A model generated the notes under the pieces. The model worked only from the letters and a program-made list of their open reading frames with translations, did no database searches and was not told the DNA's origin. Positions 52,291-60,358 of a stretch of DNA of 64,000 nucleotides are shown here, piece after piece. A program made the position numbers and the translations under genes. The first letter of the stretch is position 1, and each line of letters begins with the position of its first letter. This DNA comes from Oceanirhabdus seepicola (GTDB lineage Bacteria; Bacillota; Clostridia; Clostridiales; Clostridiaceae): NCBI RefSeq assembly GCF_023684385.1, contig NZ_JAGSOJ010000001.1:1077146-1141145 (forward strand), given 5' to 3'.

Positions 52291-53508
52291 ATGAACTTAC
52301 TAGATATAAAAAACCTTACTATAAATAATGGGAACTTAAAACTATTTAATGATGTAAATTTCTCTATTGATAGAAATGAAATCAAATCAATCAAATGTAG
52401 TTCAGATATCAGCAGTGAATTAATAAATTTAATTTTAAATATAACTTCATTTTCTATTGGAGAGATTAAACTACTTGAAACATCAAATTATAATTTAACT
52501 AAGAAATTATTAAGTGAAATTGGTCTTTATACTATAAACGATGGTTTGTATATGAGGCTGACCCCTTATCAATATCTATCATATTTCAAAAAACTTTATA
52601 ATTCTGAAATTGATATTGATCAAATGCTTAATCATTACGGCTTGCATAAACATAGAAGTACAAAGATAAACAAATTGTCTTCTAGTCAACAAAGGCGATT
52701 ATCAATAATGAGAGTATTTTTACATACCCCTGATTTTGCAATTATCCAGAATCCATTTGATAATGTGGATTTAGAGAGTAGAATCTTAATAAAAAAGATT
52801 ATATTAGATGCTAATACAAACGGAACAGGTATATTGATTTTATCTAATGATATAGATAATTGTTTCTTAACAACAGAATCAGTTTACATTTATGAGGAGG
52901 GAAAGATTCTTCCAGTAAGTTTTCCTGAAGAAAATACAGATGATAATATCTCAGATGAAGAGACAGAAAAACCACCCATGAATTCAGTTAATACAACCAT
53001 CGTTTCAAAGGATTCTGTTGTGAGCTCTGTTGATACTTCTTTCACTGAGTCTAATGATAGTTCTTCTAAAAAATCTAATCAAGAATCAGCTAAATATACT
53101 GTCTCTATAGAAGATGATGAAAAGAATGTTACTTCAAGCAAAAATGATGATATAAATATGAATATATCCCTAAAGTTCAATAAGGTGCCTGCAAAGGTAG
53201 ATGATAAAATAATTCTCTTCAATCCAACTGATATTATTTATTGTGAGAGTAGAGATAGAGCCGCTGTTCTTCACACAGTTGAAGGTGAATTTCAATGTTC
53301 ACTAACTCTAGCTCAACTGGAACAAAAACTAAAAGCCTTTGGGTTCTTTAGATGTCATAGATCATATATTGTTAATCTTCAAAACATTAAAGAACTAATT
53401 GCTTGGTCAAAGAACAGTTATTCTTTGATTCTTAATGATAAGACCAAAAGTGAGATTCCACTCTCTAAAGGGCGTATTGAGGAATTAAAGACAATTCTAG
53501 GAATATAA
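52291..53508 (+). CDS. Dead ABC-ATPase fused to a LytTR DNA-binding domain
   Basis: 405 residues. Residues 1-205 follow the ABC ATPase pattern but each catalytic motif is altered: no Walker A ('IKCSSDISSEL' in place of GxxGxGKS/T), 'LSSSQQRR' for LSGGQ, and 'FAIIQNPFDNVD' for LLLDEPxxGLD. A Ser/Asp/Glu-rich linker follows (about 210-295) and a LytTR domain (about 300-405, 'DIIYCESRDRAAVLHT', 'FFRCHRSYIVNL'). It is likely a transcription regulator that binds the exporter or its substrate with the dead domain and binds 21-nt-spaced repeats with LytTR. Such fusions are known in Firmicutes. Confidence 0.88.
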   Translation: MNLLDIKNLTINNGNLKLFNDVNFSIDRNEIKSIKCSSDISSELINLILNITSFSIGEIKLLETSNYNLTKKLLSEIGLYTINDGLYMRLTPYQYLSYFKKLYNSEIDIDQMLNHYGLHKHRSTKINKLSSSQQRRLSIMRVFLHTPDFAIIQNPFDNVDLESRILIKKIILDANTNGTGILILSNDIDNCFLTTESVYIYEEGKILPVSFPEENTDDNISDEETEKPPMNSVNTTIVSKDSVVSSVDTSFTESNDSSSKKSNQESAKYTVSIEDDEKNVTSSKNDDINMNISLKFNKVPAKVDDKIILFNPTDIIYCESRDRAAVLHTVEGEFQCSLTLAQLEQKLKAFGFFRCHRSYIVNLQNIKELIAWSKNSYSLILNDKTKSEIPLSKGRIEELKTILGI

Positions 53509-53530
53509 TTTTGTCCAATCCCGACATATT

Positions 53531-53553
53531 GGGGACGGTTCATAAATTTAAAT
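53531..53553. repeat. REP-like GGGGACGGTTCA
   Basis: TTGGGGACGGTTCATAAATTT resembles the sequence at 30040-30055. It appears here without a clear hairpin partner. Confidence 0.4.
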
Positions 53554-53569
53554 ATCTATAAAAACAGAA

Positions 53570-53616
53570 GCTTGTACAACCCTACCTTTTATTGTGGATG
53601 TACAAGCCTTTTTTTC
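53570..53616 (+). terminator. Terminator after the LytTR gene
   Basis: GCTTGTACA (53570-53578) pairs with TGTACAAGC (53599-53607), followed by seven or more T. Confidence 0.85.
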
Positions 53617-53620
53617 TTTA

Positions 53621-53732
53621 ATATTTTCCCATTAATTTTATTTTCATAATCCCTATCAAACTTTTTAATAATAAATCCAGGTGATATAAACATACTGCTG
53701 TTCTTACTTGTTGTATCCCTTGCTGCTTATTT
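53621..53732 (+). pseudogene. ABC-2 permease relic
   Basis: The frame LILFS*SLSNFLIINPGDINILLFLLVVSLAAYL aligns with LLIIISSLANLFILNPGDINILMYIIIVSLAGYG of the intact permease (47061). It covers about 34 codons and has an in-frame TAA. It shows that a second exporter operon once lay here. Confidence 0.8.
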
Positions 53733-53771
53733 ATAATATTTAATTAAAATAAGTTTTCCATACTTATTACA

Positions 53772-54500
53772 CTAAACTCTTTCAAGAACAAATAAAGCCC
53801 AACCTTCATAATCTTTTCGATAGTTAAAGTACATTTTATACCAATAGTCAATCCATGCTTGTTTTTTTTCATAATCAATATGATTTGGATTATCTTTCAA
53901 CCATTGCAAATCACGACGTGCACTCCAAGTTATATACCTTTCCCATTCATTTTGTGTACAACCTGCAATGTGCGTAATTAAGCACCCACTTTCTCTGGAA
54001 ATATCATAAATCTCTTCTAGTGTATGAAGTTCACCTTCAAACTCAATCAATTCCTTTGGCGTTTCTTTTTGGTGTAAATATGGTATACCAATTATCATTT
54101 TACCATCTTCTTTTATGAATGACTCAAGAACCCTGATAGTTCCTTTTAAACCACCAAACAAATCTTCACCAATGAGACAGGCTACATCATACTTTTCATT
54201 ATCATGATATTCTTTTACATTTTCAACAACCAAAGATATTTTATTGTTAAGTCCATTTTGCGCTATTCTTTCATTGCCCTTGTTAATGAATTCCTTACAA
54301 ATATCTACACCTTTACCTGAAATCCCAAAGGCTTCACACCAAATTTTAAGCATTTCTCCATATCCACAGCATAAATCTAGAACCTTACTTTGATTATTAA
54401 GTTCCAAATAATAACCTGTTTCTACTATTTTTTGCAATGGTGTCATACTGATTAAATAACTGCTTTCTTCACAATTCTTAATAATATTATTATAATCCAT
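53772..54500 (-). CDS. Class I SAM-dependent methyltransferase
   Basis: 242 residues: motif I 'VLDLCCGYGEMLKIW', post-I 'GVDICKEFI', and 'YDVACLIGEDLFGG' with 'IKEDGKMIIGIPYL'. C-terminal part is Trp/Tyr-rich (SARRDLQWLKDNP). AGGGGATA precedes the ATG. Acceptor unknown; it stands alone between the regulator and the repeat-containing promoter copy. Confidence 0.87.
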   Translation of the reverse strand: MDYNNIIKNCEESSYLISMTPLQKIVETGYYLELNNQSKVLDLCCGYGEMLKIWCEAFGISGKGVDICKEFINKGNERIAQNGLNNKISLVVENVKEYHDNEKYDVACLIGEDLFGGLKGTIRVLESFIKEDGKMIIGIPYLHQKETPKELIEFEGELHTLEEIYDISRESGCLITHIAGCTQNEWERYITWSARRDLQWLKDNPNHIDYEKKQAWIDYWYKMYFNYRKDYEGWALFVLERV

Positions 54501-54960
54501 TTTTATCCCCTTTTCTAAATTATTTATTAACAGGCAAAACAGACTTCATAATACTAGTTTGTAAAACCTGTTAAATTATTCTGCTACTACCTCTAATATT
54601 GTTAAACTTTTCATTCTACATCTTCCCTTCTTATTTTTAATTTTATTATAAAGCAGAATGTTATCTGCGATATAGCCAAACAAATACATGTCTTGATTAT
54701 ATTATAAATAACATTATTATTACATTCTATGTAATAAACAGTTATAATTGTTTTTTACATAATTTCAAGAGAAAATATTAAGACTGATTTTAATCATAAT
54801 ACGAGTAGTATTGTGTATCAATGACTCATTCACTCAAATTTTCTCTCCATTCATGCAGAATACACTCTTTTCATACCAATTTTATAGAAGGTGCTTGTTA
54901 TTAATGGTAAAGTTTTATTATAGCAAGCCACGGCAATTAAAGGGTTTTGGAGGGAGTGAA
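54501..54960 (+). promoter_or_regulatory. Orphan copy of the ABC exporter promoter
   Basis: 54822-54950 matches 46066-46190 almost base for base: the same three repeats (CATTCACTCAAATT; CATTCATGCAGAAT; TTTCATACCAATTT) at 20-21 nt spacing, the GCAATTAAAG segment and the GGAGGG site. The ATPase that should follow is gone. Upstream 54501-54820 is AT-rich with AACAGG..CCTGTT at 54530-54570 and nothing more. Confidence 0.85.
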
Positions 54961-55027
54961 TTATTTTTTTTAAAATAAGATAGATAAATTTAATTAACTA
55001 TAATTAATATATATTGAGGTAATTTAG

Positions 55028-55240
55028 TTGAAAAACTCAAATAATTATATAAGCTTTGCTTTACTTTTTTATGGACTACATATGGGTTTAAATCACCTTG
55101 GTTTATTACCAGATTTTGTTAGTGGCTTGTTTTTAGGGCTTGCTATTATACTTATGTTATTTGGAATTTATTCTATGAACCACGAAATTTCAAAATTTAA
55201 GGATTGCAAAATGAATTTTTTTAAAAAGATGTTTCAATAA
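55028..55240 (+). CDS. Small membrane protein (70 aa), LytTR-promoter linked
   Basis: TTG start with GAGG at 8 nt. 70 residues with two helices: 'YISFALLFYGLHMGLNHLGLLP' and 'VSGLFLGLAIILMLFGIYSM', then a basic tail. It lies in the place of the lost ABC genes under the orphan promoter. A second, similarly built protein follows. They could form a small pair that acts with the exporter or the LytTR regulator (inference). Family not recognised. Confidence 0.65.
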   Translation: MKNSNNYISFALLFYGLHMGLNHLGLLPDFVSGLFLGLAIILMLFGIYSMNHEISKFKDCKMNFFKKMFQ

Positions 55241-55294
55241 ATAATATTATGAGTGCATAAACCAAATAAAAGGGTGCATTAAGGAGGTTTTACT

Positions 55295-55489
55295 ATGATA
55301 AGTAAAATATTAAGTGTATTATTACCAATTGGCTTACTTATTCAGATTATAAACATCATATGCAGTCATTATAATATTTTTAGTGATTTCGCAAGAGATT
55401 TTTTAACTCGTATGTCTGGTGTTTTTATGATTGTAGGTCTTGTATTTTTTGTTTATAATTTAATAAAAAAGAAAAATAAATTAGTTTGA
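55295..55489 (+). CDS. Small membrane protein (64 aa), LytTR-promoter linked
   Basis: ATG with AAGGAGG upstream. 64 residues with two helices (about 4-26 and 42-60) around 'SDFARDFLTRMSG'. It resembles the preceding gene in size and plan. The 30 bases after it match those after the intact permease gene (47815-47845), so the exporter locus ended here before the genes were replaced. Family not recognised. Confidence 0.65.
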   Translation: MISKILSVLLPIGLLIQIINIICSHYNIFSDFARDFLTRMSGVFMIVGLVFFVYNLIKKKNKLV

Positions 55490-55519
55490 TTATATGGATG
55501 ATATAGATTGATAAAACTC

Positions 55520-55566
55520 ACTCCATAACATATGAAAACTCTTTTACAATGTTATGGAGTATTTTA
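55520..55566 (+). terminator. Terminator
   Basis: ACTCCATAACAT pairs with ATGTTATGGAGT (55520-55531 with 55549-55560), followed by a T-rich stretch. Confidence 0.8.
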
Positions 55567-55625
55567 TTATTTCTTATAGAAAATTTTAAGTTTAATTATT
55601 AATTATTTACTTTGTGAAAAAAGAA

Positions 55626-56488
55626 CTATAGCCTTAGTATTTTCACTGTGAAAATCGTTCCTTTTGGCATATTATCCGAAATTTCTATACTGCCACCGTG
55701 TTTTTTTATAATTTCGCTTGTAATTGCAAGCCCTAAGCCTGCACCACCCATCTCTCTTGAACGAGATTTATCAACTCTAACAAAGGGCTCAAAGATTCTT
55801 TCCTTCATATCTGTTGGAATACCAATTCCAGTATCAGAAATTTTTATAATAACATCATTATTTTTAGTTTCAATGTCTACATCCACCTTCCCGTTATGGT
55901 TGTTATATTTTATTGCATTTTCTATGAGATTGTAGAATCCACGATAAAGCAGGGTATCATCACCTATAATCTTAGCGGTATCACCTGTAAGTGAAAGGCT
56001 TATATTATTCTTCTCTGCAATGGAATCTAAATCCCATAATATTTCTTCTATAAGTGAGTAGACTTCGATATTATTTTCCATTGGAATTTCCTCTAAATTA
56101 GTTAGCTCCAAAAGGCTGATCACAAGGTTCGAAAGCCTTGAAGTGTGCTTTTTCATATCGGAGATAAGCTCTGTGAACTCCTCTATATTGTGATTTTCTT
56201 CCTTTTCAAACACATCAAGTTTTACTTGTAACACTGCAAGTGGGGTACGAAGTTCGTGTGCAGCATTTGCAGAAAACTGTTTTTGACTTTCAAAAGATTG
56301 TTCTAGTTTTTCAATCATGGTGTTAAATGATTTTGTAAGTCCGTAAATCTCATCCTGTATATTTGGGGTTTCAATCTTTTGAGAAAGATTATGTGCTGTA
56401 ACATTTTCTATCTTTTCGCTTAGTTCCTTTACAGGTTTAAGCATTTTTCCTGATATGTAGTAGGTTAAAAGTCCACCACCAAATATAT
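55626..56488 (-). pseudogene. 5'-truncated sensor histidine kinase
   Basis: The frame is open from about 56488: one membrane helix end (GGGLLTYYISGK), HAMP (about 'LKPVKELSEKIENVTAHNLSQKIE'), HisKA with 'QFSANAAHELRTPLAV', HATPase 'YNLIENAIKYN', 'DTGIGIP' and 'GGAGLGLAIT'. The catalytic half is complete, but the first helix, sensor and start are gone at about 56488, where the DNA changes into a TlpA gene on the other strand. An ATG at 56444 could still produce a soluble kinase. No response regulator is adjacent. Confidence 0.8.
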
Positions 56489-56489
56489 T

Positions 56490-56969
56490 TTATCAGCACC
56501 TAAAAGCACAGATACAACTATAGGTGAGTTTAAAGCTCAAGATATTTTTGGCAATGAGATTACAGAGAATATTTTTATGGACTATGATTTAACCCTTGTG
56601 AACATATTTACTACATGGTGTTCCCCTTGTGTAGCAGAAATTCCTCACCTTGCAGAGATTGATTCTGAAATGGAAGGTAAGGGTGTAAATGTAGTAGGTA
56701 TTGTAATGGACGTAAACGACAAAGGCAGCATTAATGAGGAAAAACTTGCAAAAGCTAATGCAATTGCTAAAAAAACAGGTGCAGAGTTTGAGTTTATTAT
56801 TCCAGATGATGCTCTTAGAAAGAGTAGACTTAAAGGAATTTCAGCATATCCTGAAACATTCTTTGTGGATAGTAAAGGTAACATTATAGGGGATGCCTAT
56901 GTTGGTGCAAGAAGTAAAGAGGAATGGATAAAAATTATTGAGAAAGAGCTAAAATCTATTAAGGAGTAG
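56490..56969 (+). pseudogene. 5'-truncated TlpA-like thioredoxin gene
   Basis: The frame is open from 56490 (LSAPKSTDTTIGEFKAQDIFGNEITENIF) through 'LVNIFTTWCSPCVAEIPHLAEID' (active-site CSPC) and 'GISAYPETFFVDSKGNIIGDAYVGARSKEEW' to the end. The signal peptide and N-terminal region have been deleted, so it is an ortholog-like second copy of the TlpA gene at 37518 without export signal. A short soluble form from ATG 56577 is possible. Confidence 0.8.
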
Positions 56970-56976
56970 TGTGCTT

Positions 56977-57126
56977 ATGCAGAAAATTTTCAAAACAAAC
57001 CTTTTTACAATACTAGTTTTGTGTATAAGTATGGGTTTTATGGCTTTTGGGCTTATGCGCGGAGAACTGCCTGTAATGTTTGAAAAGGCAATTAATATAT
57101 GTTTGGAGTGTGTTGGAATTGGCTAA
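56977..57126 (+). CDS. CD1871A-family CXXC miniprotein, copy 2
   Basis: 49 residues: a hydrophobic segment 'LFTILVLCISMGFMAFGLM' and the family tail 'FEKAINICLECVGIG'. It is intact although both neighbours are broken. It is one helix longer than the copy at 37367. The stop overlaps the start of the polyferredoxin pseudogene in the same way as in the first locus. The preceding AAGGAG lies at the end of the TlpA gene. Confidence 0.8.
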   Translation: MQKIFKTNLFTILVLCISMGFMAFGLMRGELPVMFEKAINICLECVGIG

Positions 57127-58015
57127 AAAAAGAAAATCAAATGAGGGCTTTCGCCATACTATTCAGGCAATATGGGCATTTATAACAAATAGTTACCTTA
57201 TAGGCTTTGCACAGGGGAAAATCTATCAAGGTAAACTAAAAAAACTTTGTGTTCCGGGGATGAACTGCTAATCATGTCCCGGAGCAATAGGCTCTTCTCC
57301 TATCGGTTCACTTCAAGCCGTAATAGGCAGCTGGAACTTCAAGTTTGCCTTTTATTTGTCAGGATTTCTAATTTTTATCGGTGCATTAATAGGTAGATTT
57401 GTCTGTGGGTGGCTCTGTCCTTTTGGACTGATACAAGATTTGCTTCACAAAATTCCCTTTGTGAAAAAGATAAATACCTTTAAAGGTGATAAAGTACTTC
57501 GAAAGCTAAAATATGTTATTTTAATTGTATTCGTTATTCTTATGCCATTATTTTTGGTGGATATTATTGGACAGGGTAATCCATATTTCTGCAAATACAT
57601 CTGCCCTGTGGGCACATTTGAGGGTGGTTGGTTTTTGGTACTGACCAATGATGCCTTAAAAGAAACCATTGGTACACTTTACGCTTGGAAAAATGTTCTT
57701 TTAATCATTAACATCATTGCAGCAACCATTATATATAGACCATTTTGCAAATACATCTGTCCTCTTGGTGCCATATACTCCATATTTAACCCTGTTTCAG
57801 CCTTTAAATATAGAGTGGACAAAGAAAAATGTACAAACTGTGGTACTTGTGAAAGGTCATGCAAGATGAATGTAAACCCTGTGGAAAGCCCAAATCATTT
57901 GGAGTGTATTCGCTGTGGCAAATGTAAGAGTATTTGTCCTACCCATGCTATTTATACAGAGTTTTTAAAATATAAAATGCCTTGCACAAAAGATAAAATA
58001 TATGTGAATAGCTGA
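57119..58015 (+). pseudogene. Polyferredoxin gene with in-frame TAA
   Basis: TTG 57119 starts MAKKRKSNEGFRHTIQAIW.. and runs into a TAA at 57269-57271, exactly where the intact paralog has Tyr in 'NCYSCPG' (here GMNC-stop-SCPGAIGSCPIGS). The frame then remains open to 58015 with all Cys motifs: CGWLCPFG, CKYICPVG, CKYICPLG, 'CTNCGTCERSCKM' and 'CIRCGKCKSICPTHAI'. One base change (TAT/TAC to TAA) explains it. An internal start could still make a protein without the first Cys cluster. Confidence 0.85.
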
Positions 58016-58047
58016 AAGTCTCCAATCTGATGATTGGACTTTTTTTA
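58016..58047 (+). terminator. Terminator after the polyferredoxin pseudogene
   Basis: AGTC-T-CCAATC pairs with GATTGG-ACT around TGAT, followed by seven T. Confidence 0.8.
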
Positions 58048-58215
58048 ATAGCCTAAGTTAAGTGCTCCTGTAATTGACTCACTTAAAAGCCAGAGATTTT
58101 CAATAATATTTTACACAGCCAAAAGATTTTATAGAAAATCGTTCTTATATCATTAAATTATTAGACTTGTATAAACTAGTAACGAAAACTATATTAAAAA
58201 TACGGAGGAACTACA

Positions 58216-58329
58216 ATGCCAAAGATTAAACATGAAACAAATACTTAAAAACATGCTATGGGAAAGCATATAGAAGACACCGAACATAATATACACCATG
58301 ATAAAATGAGTAAAACCCTTATAATTTAG
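58216..58329 (+). pseudogene. Broken copy of the His-rich miniprotein gene
   Basis: ATG, GGAGG upstream. MPKIKHETNT then TAA (58246-58248) in place of a Gln codon, then KHAMGKHIEDTEHNIHHDK. The same gene is intact at 60206. About 85 bases upstream are also duplicated (58130-58215 with 60115-60205). The end differs from the intact copy after 'HHDK'. Confidence 0.85.
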
Positions 58330-58334
58330 TCAGA

Positions 58335-58493
58335 TTATTATCCTAATACTTTCTCTAACTCAATCATTTCTTTTTCAACATTATCAAATAACAAGTCAAA
58401 CGAGCAGCAAAATGTCACAAAACAGCGCTTAAGCATCACAAACAGCTGCATTGACACCGAGATTGAGTTTTTTCAACGGCCTGGCGTATATTA
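58335..58493 (-). other. Unassigned stretch with IS-like end
   Basis: 58466-58492 carries the GGCCGTTGAAAAAACTCAATCTC motif shared with 44325-44353. A 37-codon minus-strand frame (ending EKEMIELEKVLG) is open in 58340-58455, but it has no good ribosome site and starts in hydrophobic low-complexity sequence. I do not call it a gene. Confidence 0.35.
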
Positions 58494-58847
58494 TTATACG
58501 TCTTTATCATTATCATCCATTTGTTTCAATAACTCAACATACTTTCCTCCCCATTTCTCCATTTCTTCAATAACTGGTACGAATTCAAGACCAATGGGAG
58601 TTAGTGAGTATTCCACCTTTGGCGGAACCTGTTTATATACTTCACGATGTACAATTCCATCTTTTTCTAATTCTCTTAATTGTTGTGTCAAATATCCCTG
58701 ACGGATATTTGGCATGGCACGATGTAGTTCCCCAAATCGATAAGTTTTATCTGCAAGAAAATACATAATTGCCAATTTCCATTTACCCTGCATTAATCTT
58801 TGCGTAACTCCAACATTACACTTAACTTCTAACATATCTTTATTCAA
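58494..58847 (-). CDS. HxlR-family transcriptional regulator
   Basis: 117 residues with the HxlR winged helix: 'LMQGKWKLAIMYFLADKTYRFGELHRAMPNIRQGYLTQQLRELEKDGIVHREVYKQVPPKVEYSLTPIGLEF'. HxlR-type repressors/activators often sense quinones or aldehydes. The start is TTG 58847 (AAAGGAG at 9 nt; TTG 58856 is too close to it). It is divergent from a PNPOx-like gene with a 143-nt gap and probably regulates it. Confidence 0.88.
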   Translation of the reverse strand: MNKDMLEVKCNVGVTQRLMQGKWKLAIMYFLADKTYRFGELHRAMPNIRQGYLTQQLRELEKDGIVHREVYKQVPPKVEYSLTPIGLEFVPVIEEMEKWGGKYVELLKQMDDNDKDV

Positions 58848-58990
58848 ACGCTTCAACTCCTTTAATACCAGTAATTCACCGAAAAAACGTAGTATATCAC
58901 TTTAATTATAGTACTATTCAAATTCACGCTATATATTTATAATAATAAGTGAAGAGATTATTCATGTCAATAACTTTAGGAGGTCTAGTT

Positions 58991-59392
58991 ATGAAGAAAA
59001 TAGTTGATTACTTGAATGAAAATAGGATTGGTCAATTTGGTACAATTAAGGATGGGCAAGTTAATATGCGTCCTTTCCATTTCTTATTTGAGAAAGAAGG
59101 GAAATTCATATTCGCTACTGCTAACAATAAAGAGGTTTATAAAGAATTGCAGGAGAATCCGACTGCTAGTTTTGCAGTACTCGGTCAAGATGGTAAATGG
59201 GTACGATTAAGAGGAAAAGTAACATTCAGTGACAGTATGGAACTGAGAAATGAGATATTCGAGATGGAGCCATTAGTTGAAAAAGTCTACAAATCACCAG
59301 ACAATCCAATATTTGAAGTATTTTGTATACATGATGGTATTGCTAGTTTACACGGTGGTACTGGTCAAGTCATTGAGGAAGTAACATTCTAG
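58991..59392 (+). CDS. Pyridoxamine 5'-phosphate oxidase-fold protein
   Basis: 133 residues, a small split-barrel flavin-type protein: 'YLNENRIGQFGTIKDGQVNMRPFHFLFEKEGKFIFAT', '.ASFAVLGQDGKWVRLRGKV'. The start is ATG 58991 with AGGAGG 7 nt upstream, which gives the same length as its paralog at 59490; an ATG at 58949 lacks such a site. Members bind FMN or F420-like cofactors and reduce small molecules. Divergent from HxlR. Confidence 0.87.
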   Translation: MKKIVDYLNENRIGQFGTIKDGQVNMRPFHFLFEKEGKFIFATANNKEVYKELQENPTASFAVLGQDGKWVRLRGKVTFSDSMELRNEIFEMEPLVEKVYKSPDNPIFEVFCIHDGIASLHGGTGQVIEEVTF

Positions 59393-59489
59393 AATATAAA
59401 CTGAAAGTAATTAAGTAAAACCAGGCTGTGCCTGATTTTACTTAATTGCCAACTTATCTTAACTGCAAAAAAATCATTAATATATAAAC

Positions 59490-59891
59490 CTAAATTTCCA
59501 TTTCTTCAATTAGCTCTCCTGCACCTCTATGAAGGCTTGCCTCTCCTCTATGAATGTAGAACATTTCGAAAATAGGATTATCAGCAGTTTTATAGATGCC
59601 ACGAATTAATGGATTAGTATTAAGAGCTTCTTCTTTTAATTCTAAACCATCAACAAATTGAACCTCTCCACTTAAACGAGCCCAGCTCATATCTTTACCC
59701 ATCACTGCAAAACCTGCAACCCCTGCTGCTATCAGTTGTCTATAAACATCCTTAGTATTTGATGTCAAAAAGTAAAACTTGCCATCCTTTTCGAATACAA
59801 ATTGAAAAGGTCTCATAACTGGTTTATTATTTTTAATTGTTGCAAATTGTCCTTGCCTGTTTTCATTTAAAAAATCAAGTAATTTACTCAT
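59490..59891 (-). CDS. Pyridoxamine 5'-phosphate oxidase-fold protein, paralog
   Basis: 133 residues: 'FLNENRQGQFATIKNNKPVMRPFQFVFEKDGKFYFLTSNTKDVY', '.AGFAVMGKDMSWARLSGEVQF'. Roughly half its residues match the neighbour at 58991, which it faces tail to tail: an inverted duplication of one gene. AGGAGG precedes the ATG. Substrate unknown; possible role in nitro or quinone reduction. Confidence 0.87.
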   Translation of the reverse strand: MSKLLDFLNENRQGQFATIKNNKPVMRPFQFVFEKDGKFYFLTSNTKDVYRQLIAAGVAGFAVMGKDMSWARLSGEVQFVDGLELKEEALNTNPLIRGIYKTADNPIFEMFYIHRGEASLHRGAGELIEEMEI

Positions 59892-60205
59892 AATAATATC
59901 CTCCTACATTCTTTAAAATATTTAACGTATTCCATTGATTACAGTAATAGTGTATTATTATACCATTCTATTTACAAGTACTATAATTAATCGTATATAC
60001 TCTGAAAAAACAGAGTAATGTGGATATAAGCAAAGTTTAAATAATTTGTAAATCAAGATTTTTTTACAGTTTCCTTACAATATGGGAGTGATATATCAAA
60101 TAATTCAAGAAAAAATTTTTATAGAAAATTGTTCTCATAGTATTAAATTATTAAACTTGCAGAAACTAATATAGAATAATATATTAAAAATATGGAGGGA
60201 ATAAT
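59892..60205 (+). promoter_or_regulatory. Leader region of the His-rich miniprotein
   Basis: 60115-60205 repeats the leader found at 58130-58215 (TATAGAAAATTGTTCT.., ATTAAATTATTA.., TATTAAAAATA.GGAGG), so it probably holds the promoter and 5' leader. The rest of the gap shows no gene that I can support. Confidence 0.5.
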
Positions 60206-60334
60206 ATGCCAAAGATTAAACATGAAACAAATACTCAAAGACATGCTATGGGAAAGCATATGGAAGATAACGAACATAACATACACCATGATAAAAAAGA
60301 ACATCATGAAGATAAAAAACAACATAAAAAATAG
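60206..60334 (+). CDS. His/Lys/Glu-rich miniprotein (42 aa)
   Basis: ATG with GGAGG at 7 nt. 42 residues, MPKIKHETNTQRHAMGKH.., with about nine histidines and a tail HHDKKEHHEDKKQHKK. No hydrophobic segment. The His clusters suggest metal (Ni, Cu, Zn) binding or storage; that is inference. Its duplicate at 58216 has an in-frame stop. Followed by a hairpin AGAGC..GCTCT (60333-60357). Confidence 0.7.
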   Translation: MPKIKHETNTQRHAMGKHMEDNEHNIHHDKKEHHEDKKQHKK

Positions 60335-60357
60335 AGCACTGCTGACGCTGCGCTCTT
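60333..60357 (+). terminator. Hairpin after the His-rich gene
   Basis: AGAGC..GCTCT with inner C-G, overlapping the stop codon. A short T tract makes the terminator weak. Confidence 0.5.
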
Positions 60358-60358
60358 A

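Noticed and set aside
57269-57271. Stop codon in the polyferredoxin paralog as programmed recoding
   Set aside because: It is TAA, which is not known to be recoded in this way, and the paralog has a plain Tyr codon. Mutation is simpler.
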